A stretch of 64,000 nt of DNA from positions 1-64,000 of the forward strand of contig JAITFZ010000014.1 of the NCBI GenBank assembly GCA_031280965.1, given 5' to 3'. Position numbers and translations under genes: made by a program. How positions within the stretch are numbered: position 1 is the stretch's first letter; every line of letters begins with the position of its first letter. The notes under the pieces are model-generated. The model searched no databases and was not told where the DNA came from. It was given only the letters and a program-made list of their open reading frames with translations. Origin of the DNA: Oscillospiraceae bacterium (GTDB taxonomy: Bacteria; Bacillota; Clostridia; Oscillospirales; Ruminococcaceae). Positions 11,050 through 18,587 of this stretch are shown here, in pieces.

Positions 11050-11262
11050 TTATCGACTGCTCAACCGCTCCCCCAACCCCAACATCGCCATTATGTAGCT
11101 CTGCGAGCGGTTTTCCAACTGTGTCAATGTTGCCAGCAGAGGGTCGCCTTCACTGGCAACATTGACACGGATAAACGCGAACCAAGACATCAGTTTTCGC
11201 CTTATGTCGTTGGTAGTAACACTTTTTAGCTTACACTTTCGAAAGCAAAAACTATAAAATCA
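11050..11262 (-). pseudogene. C-terminal fragment of an unrecognised protein
   Basis: The minus strand is open from about 11262 to a stop at 11050-11052. It encodes TTNDIRRKLMSWFAFIRVNV, then ATLTQLENRSQSYIM and LGLGERLSSR. It reads like protein but has no start codon with a ribosome binding site; the only ATG in frame (11190) would give 46 aa. I do not recognise the family. A perfect 16-bp inverted repeat lies inside it. The rest of the gap up to spoVT (11263-11391) holds only the promoter described below. Confidence 0.4.
11121..11168. repeat. Perfect 16-bp inverted repeat with 16-base loop
   Basis: The arm at 11121-11136 (GTGTCAATGTTGCCAG) is exactly complementary to 11153-11168. There is no T run after it on either strand, so it is not a normal terminator. 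It falls within the minus-strand coding fragment. Confidence 0.9.
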
Positions 11263-11310
11263 AGTTATAGCGCTACTATATGTAAATTTATGAAACATTT
11301 CAAAAATCTT

Positions 11311-11339
11311 GAATATAGCCCCCGAATTTACAAATACTA
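11311..11339 (+). promoter_or_regulatory. Possible sigma-G type promoter of spoVT
   Basis: GAATA (11311-11315), 17 bases, AATACTA (11333-11339) resembles the forespore sigma-G consensus (GHATR, 17-18 bases, CATHMTA) with one mismatch in the -10. In Bacillus subtilis spoVT is transcribed by sigma-G, which supports the call. Confidence 0.5.
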
Positions 11340-11391
11340 TCACCAATACGGAAAAATTTCCGTTATGATTTGTAAAATTGGAGGCTTATAT

Positions 11392-11934
11392 ATGAAAGCA
11401 ACAGGAATTGTAAGGAGAATTGACGACCTCGGACGCGTCGTCATACCGAAAGAGATTAGAAGAACCATGAGAATAAGAGAAGGCGACCCTCTCGAAATAT
11501 ATACAAACGTAGACGGCGAAGTCATTTTCAAAAAATACTCCCCCGTTGGCGAAATTTCCGACATCGCCACCCAATATGCTGAAGTTCTCGCGAAAATCGG
11601 CGGTTGCCCTGCTGTTATTTGCGACCGTGACCATGTGATTGCCGCTTCGGGAATCCAAAAAAAGGAAATCCTTGAGCGTCGCGTTTCTAACTCACTTGAA
11701 GATTTAATCGAACAGCGCAGAACCCATGTTTATAAGTCTTATGAAGACAAGCGCCTTAATCCCATCGAAGGTATGGACAGATACGCAATCGCCTGTACGC
11801 CTATTGTAACGCAGGGCGATGTCAGCGGCGCTGTTATGATGCTTTCGTCGGACGGGCATGAATACGCCACCCCGGAGCAAACTGCGCTCGTTAATGCGGC
11901 GGCAATGTATTTTAGCAAGCAGATGGAAGAATAA
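11392..11934 (+). CDS. spoVT: Stage V sporulation protein T
   Basis: 180 aa, the usual length. The N-terminal AbrB-like DNA-binding domain reads MKATGIVRRIDDLGRVVIPK followed by EIRRTMRIREGDPLEIY. The C-terminal GAF-like domain covers about residues 55-178 (CPAVICDRDHVIAASG, GAVMMLSSDG). SpoVT modulates sigma-G-dependent genes in the forespore. The ATG at 11392 is chosen because GGAGGCTTATAT lies before it and the family begins MKATG; the frame is open further upstream but there is no similarity. It is followed by a terminator and is monocistronic. Confidence 0.96.
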   Translation: MKATGIVRRIDDLGRVVIPKEIRRTMRIREGDPLEIYTNVDGEVIFKKYSPVGEISDIATQYAEVLAKIGGCPAVICDRDHVIAASGIQKKEILERRVSNSLEDLIEQRRTHVYKSYEDKRLNPIEGMDRYAIACTPIVTQGDVSGAVMMLSSDGHEYATPEQTALVNAAAMYFSKQMEE

Positions 11935-11944
11935 AATGTTTAAA

Positions 11945-11984
11945 AATAACCGGTTTGCGGAAGTGCAGACCGGTTATTGATTTT
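11945..11984 (+). terminator. Rho-independent terminator after spoVT
   Basis: AATAACCGGT (11945-11954) pairs with ACCGGTTATT (11969-11978) and is followed by GATTTTAT. It also faces the convergent DHHW gene that ends at 11983. Confidence 0.75.
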
Positions 11985-13131
11985 ATCCCCGCCCGAGCTT
12001 TACTAAATGCTCGTCTCCCGAAAATGTGTCCGCATTATATAAAAACAACACCGCGTCATAGTCATCCACATTAAAAAGCTCGCTGTAGCTTATGTTTATG
12101 AAGCGCATATCAACCATTGTGATTTCGCTGAAATTCTTAGCAAGGAAAGGGACAAACGAATGTGCGTAACTGTCCTTAATTACGAGAAGCCGCCTTCCTG
12201 TGCCGCCGAGATTAGAGATAATTTCCACTACAGGAACAGGTGAGCCGAGAAAAATTGAATACTTGTCCTTAACATCGAGATACTCCCGGAAATAAAGGCT
12301 GTTGTATGTTTTTTCGGAACTGCCGTCATTAATCGTAACCGCTACCTCCGGATTACCCTCGGCAAGTGTGTAAAGCTGTATTATATCGGGCGTTATGCTG
12401 TTGTCGAGGGTTCTTGAAAACAGTGTGCCGCGAAAAGAATTGCTGACGTTTTCAATGTTGAAGCGGCTCGGTTCAAGCGGTGTGAAGCCCATTGAAACCG
12501 CCGCCGCCGTATAAGCAATATATGCACCTGTTGACGTCCAGTGGTGGTCGGTTCGGTAGTAGATATAGCTGTTTGAATGTTCGCTGAGGAGCGGCAGTAC
12601 ATCAATTGATGTTATTTCCGTGAGCGTATCGTAACAATGCCTGATAAAATCTTTCTGTGAGCCTATTGGAGCGCTTTGCGGCAGGGAATCGCGGTATATT
12701 TCAATCGCTGTCGGCACAAGCATTAAATAAACCGGAACTTCACTGTGTCGTGCCGCGAAGACATTCATAGCCGCGAGGTTTCTTTCAACCGATGCTTCGT
12801 TATAGTTGTTCCAAATTTGCAATATGCGGTCTTCGGCGGTATAAACCCCGCCGATTTCGAGTTTTCCGAGCAGTCTTTCGGTTCCGTTCTTGAGCCTAAT
12901 CCAGCTCTCGCGCCCGAGTACGCGGTCGCTCGCCCAGTCATCGAAATCCTGCATAAACGTAGTGTCAAGCACATTAGCAAGGTTAAACCGCGGGAACCGC
13001 GCCAAGTAACGGTTCTCGTTTTCTGAAAAAATGAATTCCCCCGGCTGCATCGTATTCAGCGATACCACGGGAATTATGGTGATTGTAGCGAAGAAGAAAA
13101 CTATTAATATAATTTTGTGCAGATTTTTCAT
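11983..13131 (-). CDS. DHHW-family SGNH-like protein (AlgJ/AlgX-like)
   Basis: 382 aa. An N-terminal signal anchor (IILIVFFFATITIIPVVSL, about residues 7-25) is followed by an extracytoplasmic domain with the name-giving motif RTDHHWTSTGAY. A later VIKDSYAHSFVPFL holds the SGNH-type Ser region. DHHW proteins work with MBOAT acyltransferases to O-acetylate exported polysaccharides; the MBOAT partner is the gene directly before it (36-base gap). Together they likely acetylate a cell-surface glycan. It ends close to the spoVT terminator. Confidence 0.85.
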   Translation of the reverse strand: MKNLHKIILIVFFFATITIIPVVSLNTMQPGEFIFSENENRYLARFPRFNLANVLDTTFMQDFDDWASDRVLGRESWIRLKNGTERLLGKLEIGGVYTAEDRILQIWNNYNEASVERNLAAMNVFAARHSEVPVYLMLVPTAIEIYRDSLPQSAPIGSQKDFIRHCYDTLTEITSIDVLPLLSEHSNSYIYYRTDHHWTSTGAYIAYTAAAVSMGFTPLEPSRFNIENVSNSFRGTLFSRTLDNSITPDIIQLYTLAEGNPEVAVTINDGSSEKTYNSLYFREYLDVKDKYSIFLGSPVPVVEIISNLGGTGRRLLVIKDSYAHSFVPFLAKNFSEITMVDMRFINISYSELFNVDDYDAVLFLYNADTFSGDEHLVKLGRG

Positions 13132-13167
13132 GGTTTTTCTCCGTTTAAAAATTAATTTCGCAATTAC

Positions 13168-14616
13168 CTAAAAATTAAAATAAAGAAAAGGATTATACCC
13201 TGCGTCCACGAGATAAGCTATTACGAAAACAAATATTACTGCTTGATATAAAACCCCGCCGTAATTAAAAAAAACAGGAATTTTCGGATAAAGGCGGTCG
13301 TAAACTCTGCGCCACAAATTCGTACACGCAAAAACACAAAGCAGAAGAATTACCGAATAATTCAACAGCGCATAATGCGATACATTGTCGAAAAGCACGC
13401 CGTTGCCGCCGATTCCGAACATAACCCCCATATAACCGAAAGCAGTCGGAAGGTTCGCGGTGTCAAAAAGCACCCAACCGAGAATTACGAGCAACATGAC
13501 ATAACCCGAGCGAATAAAGCCGGGAAGCTTGACGATGAATTTACCGAGAAAAGCTTTTTCAGCTATGATTATTAAGCCGTAGAAACAACCCCAGACTATG
13601 AAGTTCCAGCTTGCGCCGTGCCAAATCCCGGTAAGAAGCCACACAACAGCAAGATTAAAAACCGTGCGCCTAAGCCCTTTCCGACTTCCGCCGAGCGGAA
13701 AGTAAACATAACTTTTGAACCAATTACCGAGCGTCATATGCCACCGCCGCCAAAACTCGGAAATATCTTTTGAAATGTACGGATAATTAAAATTCTGCGG
13801 GAAATTAAAGCCGAGCATTTTTCCGAGTCCGATTGCCATGTCCGAATATCCCGAAAAGTCAAAATAAATCTGGAAAGTAAATGCGATTATTCCAAGCCAT
13901 GCTGTCAACACCGATAATTCGCCGAGTTCCATAAGCTTCACCTGTGACCAAAGCGCACCTATATTGTTTGCAATAAGCACCTTTTTACCCATGCCCGTAA
14001 TAAAAAGCATAATCCCGTCATAGGTCATGGACAGCGAGATTTTACGGTTTTCGAGTTCTGCGGCTATATCGCTGTAGCGTACAATCGGCCCCGCCACAAG
14101 TTGCGGGAATAAAGTCACAAATGCCGCGAAAGTAATCGGGTTCTTTTGTACTTCGATTTTACGCTTATATAAATCAATCGTGTAAGACATGGACTGGAAC
14201 GTGAAAAAGCTCATTCCAATCGGCGGTAATGCGCGAATCGGAATTTCAAAACTGCCGATTTTGAATATAGGATAGCTTAAATCCGTACCGAAAATGCCGA
14301 GCGCGTTCAGATTATCGGTTACAAAAATCCCGTACTTGAATAAACCGAGCAGCGCGATATTCATAATCACCGAAACAAGCAGCGCGATTTTCCTGACCTT
14401 GTCGTTGCGGTCGTATTTCCACATCATAATTCCCGCGAAGTAATCAATCTGTATGGAAAACAGCATTACGACAATATATTTAGGTTCGCCCCACGCATAG
14501 AAAAACAAGGCGCTAATCAGAATAAAAAGATTTTGAAAGCGTCTCGGCAATACATAATAAACCGCTAACGCGAGCGGCAAAAACATAAAAAGAAAAGGTA
14601 CGCTTGAGAAAACCAT
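13168..14616 (-). CDS. MBOAT-family O-acyltransferase (AlgI/DltB-like)
   Basis: 482-aa protein with about ten membrane segments. It begins MVFSSVPFLFMFLPLALAVY, typical of AlgI-like proteins. It has FYFDFSGYSDMAIG-like sequence (QIYFDFSGYSDMAIGLGKML), the FWRRWHMTLGNWFKSYVYFP segment and the catalytic His in LTGIWHGASWNFIVWG. It moves acyl groups, usually acetyl, across the membrane to a DHHW/AlgJ-like partner, here encoded immediately downstream. Upstream lies the RNase M5-like gene 42 bases away, so the pair may share the alaS-comEC transcript. Confidence 0.92.
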   Translation of the reverse strand: MVFSSVPFLFMFLPLALAVYYVLPRRFQNLFILISALFFYAWGEPKYIVVMLFSIQIDYFAGIMMWKYDRNDKVRKIALLVSVIMNIALLGLFKYGIFVTDNLNALGIFGTDLSYPIFKIGSFEIPIRALPPIGMSFFTFQSMSYTIDLYKRKIEVQKNPITFAAFVTLFPQLVAGPIVRYSDIAAELENRKISLSMTYDGIMLFITGMGKKVLIANNIGALWSQVKLMELGELSVLTAWLGIIAFTFQIYFDFSGYSDMAIGLGKMLGFNFPQNFNYPYISKDISEFWRRWHMTLGNWFKSYVYFPLGGSRKGLRRTVFNLAVVWLLTGIWHGASWNFIVWGCFYGLIIIAEKAFLGKFIVKLPGFIRSGYVMLLVILGWVLFDTANLPTAFGYMGVMFGIGGNGVLFDNVSHYALLNYSVILLLCVFACTNLWRRVYDRLYPKIPVFFNYGGVLYQAVIFVFVIAYLVDAGYNPFLYFNF

Positions 14617-14658
14617 TAAACCTCCGAGGGCAATTGGCGCAGTACGTAAAAACCGCCC

Positions 14659-15231
14659 TTACTTAATTTTATCTAATGCCTTGATGTATTCATCTTCGGT
14701 GAAAAGCGAGTTCAGTACAGCGGGAAGCGCTTTCGACGAAAGGTTTTCGGGAAGACCGAACTCTTTTTGAAGTAATTTACGCTGCCCTGCGGAATTGCTC
14801 CGCCCGCTAAGTCCGTCGTCAAAAAAACGTTCGCGTGTTAACCATGAATCCGCGTTTTTTTCTTGCGTGAATTTTTCAAAGGCTTTCCGAAGAATCCCCG
14901 CCTCCATTCCTTCAACGCCGATTTTATTATCGCGGGAAGATATGGTTTTACGCCGCTCTTTCCCGAAAACATCGGGAATGTAGATGTTGTGAATTTCACC
15001 TTCGCTAATTTTACTTTTAAGGCGATTTCGTATCAGAAAGCCCGCCCTGTCTGAATCGGTAAGTATGATTACGCCGTGCTTTTTCGCGAAAAGACGGATT
15101 AGGTCTAACTTCTCACTCTTCTTAAAAACGCCGAAACCATCAGTTGTGATAATTACCGCATCAAGTATTTCCGACAGCTTGATTTTATCGTACTTTCCCT
15201 CGACAATCACGGCTTGTTTTAACTTTATCAT
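14659..15231 (-). CDS. rnmV: Ribonuclease M5-like Toprim protein (DUF4093)
   Basis: 190 aa. The Toprim domain holds the conserved Glu in AVIVEGKYDK and the D-x-D in IILTDSDRAGF. The C-terminal half (about 115-190) matches the DUF4093 region of RNase M5, which matures 5S rRNA by cleaving its precursor on both sides. It overlaps the end of holA by 4 bases (ATGA), so it is translationally coupled. The order holA-rnmV differs from Bacillus, where rnmV lies near ksgA, so a related Toprim function cannot be excluded. Confidence 0.8.
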   Translation of the reverse strand: MIKLKQAVIVEGKYDKIKLSEILDAVIITTDGFGVFKKSEKLDLIRLFAKKHGVIILTDSDRAGFLIRNRLKSKISEGEIHNIYIPDVFGKERRKTISSRDNKIGVEGMEAGILRKAFEKFTQEKNADSWLTRERFFDDGLSGRSNSAGQRKLLQKEFGLPENLSSKALPAVLNSLFTEDEYIKALDKIK

Positions 15232-16244
15232 CGCAGTATAAGTATCTCCGTCATCGTTTTTTCAATCACAGTCCGGCTGTTAAGGCTCGTTGACTTCAGT
15301 TTTATATCAGCTTTATAAAGTGAAGCAAGGCATTTTTTAATATATATAATATCGGCGTTCAACGTTTTTTTCATAAGCCATGCGCGGTTCTTTGGGTAAT
15401 TAAAATCCTCTGCGATTTTTTCGGGGGAAAATCTATGATTCTTTCCGAGTTTTGCGCGGTAAAAATCAACAAAAGCACCGGAAAGTGACGCTAAAATAAT
15501 CACAGCCTGAACATTCTGCGCCATTAGGTCGTCGAGTATACGGAAAGCGGTTTTGGCGTTCTTTGAGGTCAGTGCGGAAGCAAGCTCGTATACACTCGTT
15601 TCGGTAAGACGCGGCGTTAAAAGGTCAATCACCTGCCCCGTAATCTCTCCGCCTGTTTCGGTATAAGCGCACAGCTTTTCGACTTCTGCGCCTATAAGCG
15701 TCAGGCTTCCGAGCGTTAAATCGTAGAGATGCTCGGCGTTAGTGCGGGAAATAATACAACCAAGACGGGATGCTTTTTTCATTATTAAGTCGGCGGCTTT
15801 AGGGCGACTGAGAAGAGCGAATTCACAAACAGTTCCCGACTGCTCAACACAAGCGAGCAGTTTTTTTGTTTTTGCGTTCCTTAGCGCCGGCTCAAAGCCT
15901 GTGATTGCAATTATAACCGCGCAGTATTCGGGAATGTCTGAAAACAGCGTAATTGCCTTTTCTAAATAGTCGGCGTCAAGCTTTTCAGCGTCAAAGTCGC
16001 TTATAATCACAAGCTTCCTGTCGGCAAAAACAGGCAGGGTTTCAATTGCTTCCTCAAGTGAGTCAAATTCGGGAACACCCGCAAATTTCACAAGGTTGAA
16101 CTCGTCCGAATCCGGCGCAAACTTCTCGCGGACACGGTCGGTATATGTCTTAACGAGAAAAACTTCCTTACCGTAGAAATAGTAAAGATTCGTCAGTTTG
16201 TTAAGTTTAAGATTATCTTTTAAAGCGTCTTCGGTGATTTTCAT
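15228..16244 (-). CDS. holA: DNA polymerase III delta subunit
   Basis: 338 aa, the clamp-loader subunit that opens the sliding clamp. It has the family features LYYFYGKEVFLVKTY near the N terminus, KLVIISDFDAEKL, and the C-terminal clamp-loader collar domain (about 210-335, with VQAVIILASLSGAF). The start at 16244 is chosen because its ATG overlaps the comEC stop as ATGA; the frame is open 4 codons further but without a ribosome binding site. Holding comEC and holA together is a common bacterial arrangement. Confidence 0.93.
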   Translation of the reverse strand: MKITEDALKDNLKLNKLTNLYYFYGKEVFLVKTYTDRVREKFAPDSDEFNLVKFAGVPEFDSLEEAIETLPVFADRKLVIISDFDAEKLDADYLEKAITLFSDIPEYCAVIIAITGFEPALRNAKTKKLLACVEQSGTVCEFALLSRPKAADLIMKKASRLGCIISRTNAEHLYDLTLGSLTLIGAEVEKLCAYTETGGEITGQVIDLLTPRLTETSVYELASALTSKNAKTAFRILDDLMAQNVQAVIILASLSGAFVDFYRAKLGKNHRFSPEKIAEDFNYPKNRAWLMKKTLNADIIYIKKCLASLYKADIKLKSTSLNSRTVIEKTMTEILILR

Positions 16245-18235
16245 TCTAAAATCCAACTTATTCTTTCATAATAGGCATTAAATTCATTTTGTTCGCCGGC
16301 TTCGGCGCGGCGCGAGGTGTGTATTACGGTTCCGGGGAATTCGGCGGCGTGTACCGAGAAGTTGTAGGTTATATTTATATCGGCGTTTGAGGGCTCTCTT
16401 ATATGCCCGACGTTAATTTTTGTGTCGTTATACGAAACAGTATTTCCCGTCACCGTAAAAACTCCGCCGACATCGTAAGTAATCATTTCGCAATCAGGGC
16501 TTACAAACACTAACGACGGAATCGCTTCAAAAACGGGCAGGGAGTTGTTGGTACTGTTAATCAGAATGAGTAAACTGATTTCATCAAGAAAGTTGCCGCT
16601 TATAAAATCACTGACCGCCTGCGCCGTTCTTCTGCCGTCGTTGGTGACGATTACGACAGAGTTAGTCCTGTTGCGAAGAAATATGCAAGCTGAAGTACCA
16701 TCTGTGTAAATATCAAGGCGGGTTTTATCAAGATAGAGATATTCGGTGGAAATCACCATCAGCGCAAGCGTAAAAATACTTATCAGCGCCGCACGAACCC
16801 CTGCAATTACCCGCTTGTAATAAAGCCCGGTCAGCGTTATGAACACTGCCGAAGCAATCACCCACGGCAAAACAAAAGCGTAATCAAGCGGAATGTAGGC
16901 GAACTTTAAGCCGCCGAAGAATCCAATCAAAACTTCCATCAACCGTGAAAGCAATCCGGCAACAAGCAGTGACATTCCGTCAAGCCCCGCGCTAAGCCCG
17001 AAAACCACCATCGCAGTAAGCATAATCGTGAAAAAGGGGAGCAGAATTATACTCGTAATTGCCGATACAAGCGAAACGCCTCCGAAAAGCACAGCCACAA
17101 GCGGCAGTGTTGTGTAATTGGCGCAAAGGTTCATGATAAAAGCTTCACGCAGATTTTTAATGACGGGACGCGTCCGACTGGTTTCAAAATGCCTGTTAAT
17201 GGCAGGGGCGGCAACGCCGATTCCGATTGTACCCGCAATTGACAAAAGCAAGCCCGCATCAAGACAGGAATAAGGCGAAACAAGCAGTATAATTAAAGCC
17301 GCAAAGCCGATTGAGTTGAGCGTGTTACCCCGCCGCATGAACAATTCGCCGCCGTAGAATACAATCAGCATAATTCCCGCTCTGGTCACCGATGGCGAAA
17401 GGTTGAAGAAAACCATAAACGTAAGCGTCATCAATGTCAGAAATGTGAATTTCAGCTTACGCATAACCCGCAGCCGAGTCAGCCCGAGTACCGACATAAA
17501 CATATGCGCCATAAGCGTAAGGTGAAGCCCGGAAACAGAGGCATAGTGCGAAGCTCCGGCTCTTGTTATGCTTTGCGAAAGCGAGGGTGAAAGCGCGGAT
17601 TTATCTCCCATGAACACCGCGCATATAAGCGCACCGGTGTCATTCGGGAAAGCCGTCATGATTCGGCTCTTTAAGCGTTCGTTGAAGCCGCGTATAAGTC
17701 CGGTAAGGGAAAAGCTGTCGTTTTTATAAGCGACAGGGGTTGTGACCGCCGCAGCTTTAAGGAAAACGCCTCTGCTCATATAATAAGACGCTTCTGCAAA
17801 AGCCGTATTGTCGCGTAAAAGCGAGAATCGCGCTTCAAAACTAAGGCTGTCCCCGACCTCTGCCCCGGCATCGCGGGCATAAAGTGAAAACCGCGTTCTT
17901 GTGCCGTTTATTACAGCTTCTATCGTATAGCCCGCCATATCGTGAGAGGGCATGGTTTTATCAAGAACAACGCCTGTAATTTCGTGAGTTTGCCCGTCTA
18001 AAAGCAATATTTTATTTATTTCGCTTGTCCGGTAAAAGCCGTAAACACCGAAAGCAATCCCGCTCACAAGCAGAAGCACGCCTACGTCGGGCTTCCGAAG
18101 CCTTATCAAAACAATGCCTGTTAATCCGCCCGCCGCCATAATTATAAAACTGTAAACCGGATTAAGTTCCGGTAAAAACGCACAAATCAATCCGGCAAGA
18201 TAGGAAAAGCCAATTACGGCAGATTTGAGCTTCAT
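16241..18235 (-). CDS. comEC: ComEC/Rec2-family competence membrane protein
   Basis: 664 aa. The N terminus has two membrane segments and a DUF4131 domain (about 1-160). The ComEC competence domain follows, with many membrane spans and the typical ICAVFMGDKSALSPSLSQSI, ASHYASVSGLHLTLMAH and LSPSVTRAGIMLIVFYGG. Known members import single-stranded DNA. The C-terminal part (about 510-664) sits where the metallo-beta-lactamase nuclease domain normally is, but I see neither the DVGQGD start nor the HxHxDH metal motif. It lies 3 bases after hinT and overlaps holA. Confidence 0.9.
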   Translation of the reverse strand: MKLKSAVIGFSYLAGLICAFLPELNPVYSFIIMAAGGLTGIVLIRLRKPDVGVLLLVSGIAFGVYGFYRTSEINKILLLDGQTHEITGVVLDKTMPSHDMAGYTIEAVINGTRTRFSLYARDAGAEVGDSLSFEARFSLLRDNTAFAEASYYMSRGVFLKAAAVTTPVAYKNDSFSLTGLIRGFNERLKSRIMTAFPNDTGALICAVFMGDKSALSPSLSQSITRAGASHYASVSGLHLTLMAHMFMSVLGLTRLRVMRKLKFTFLTLMTLTFMVFFNLSPSVTRAGIMLIVFYGGELFMRRGNTLNSIGFAALIILLVSPYSCLDAGLLLSIAGTIGIGVAAPAINRHFETSRTRPVIKNLREAFIMNLCANYTTLPLVAVLFGGVSLVSAITSIILLPFFTIMLTAMVVFGLSAGLDGMSLLVAGLLSRLMEVLIGFFGGLKFAYIPLDYAFVLPWVIASAVFITLTGLYYKRVIAGVRAALISIFTLALMVISTEYLYLDKTRLDIYTDGTSACIFLRNRTNSVVIVTNDGRRTAQAVSDFISGNFLDEISLLILINSTNNSLPVFEAIPSLVFVSPDCEMITYDVGGVFTVTGNTVSYNDTKINVGHIREPSNADINITYNFSVHAAEFPGTVIHTSRRAEAGEQNEFNAYYERISWILE

Positions 18236-18238
18236 ATT

Positions 18239-18577
18239 CTAAAAGCTGTCTTTTAGCTTCTCGCCGCCGAGCAGATGAAAATGCAGATGTTCAACAGCCT
18301 GCCCGCCGTCTTCACCTATATTCGTGACAATTCGGTAGCCGTTTCCAAGGTTAAACTGACCTGCTATTTTCGCCGCTGTCAGAATTAACCTGCCGGCAAG
18401 TCCGGCATCTTCCTGTTCAAGAGCGTCCGCACTGTCGATATGCTTTTTCGGAATTACGAGAACATGCACGGAGGCTTGCGGTTTTATGTCTTTGAAAGCT
18501 ATAATTTCCTCGTCCTGATAAACATTTTCGGACGGAAGTTCGCCGTTCACTATTTTGCAGAATATACAATTGCTCAT
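18239..18577 (-). CDS. hinT: HIT-family protein (HinT-like)
   Basis: 112 aa. It begins CIFCKIVNGELPSENVYQDE and ends with the histidine triad HLHFHLLGG (H-x-H-x-H). Bacterial HinT proteins are purine nucleoside phosphoramidases that can hydrolyse aminoacyl-AMP. Its place 10 bases after alaS fits that role. An AGGAGAAA lies before the ATG. Confidence 0.95.
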   Translation of the reverse strand: MSNCIFCKIVNGELPSENVYQDEEIIAFKDIKPQASVHVLVIPKKHIDSADALEQEDAGLAGRLILTAAKIAGQFNLGNGYRIVTNIGEDGGQAVEHLHFHLLGGEKLKDSF

Positions 18578-18587
18578 AAAATTTCTC

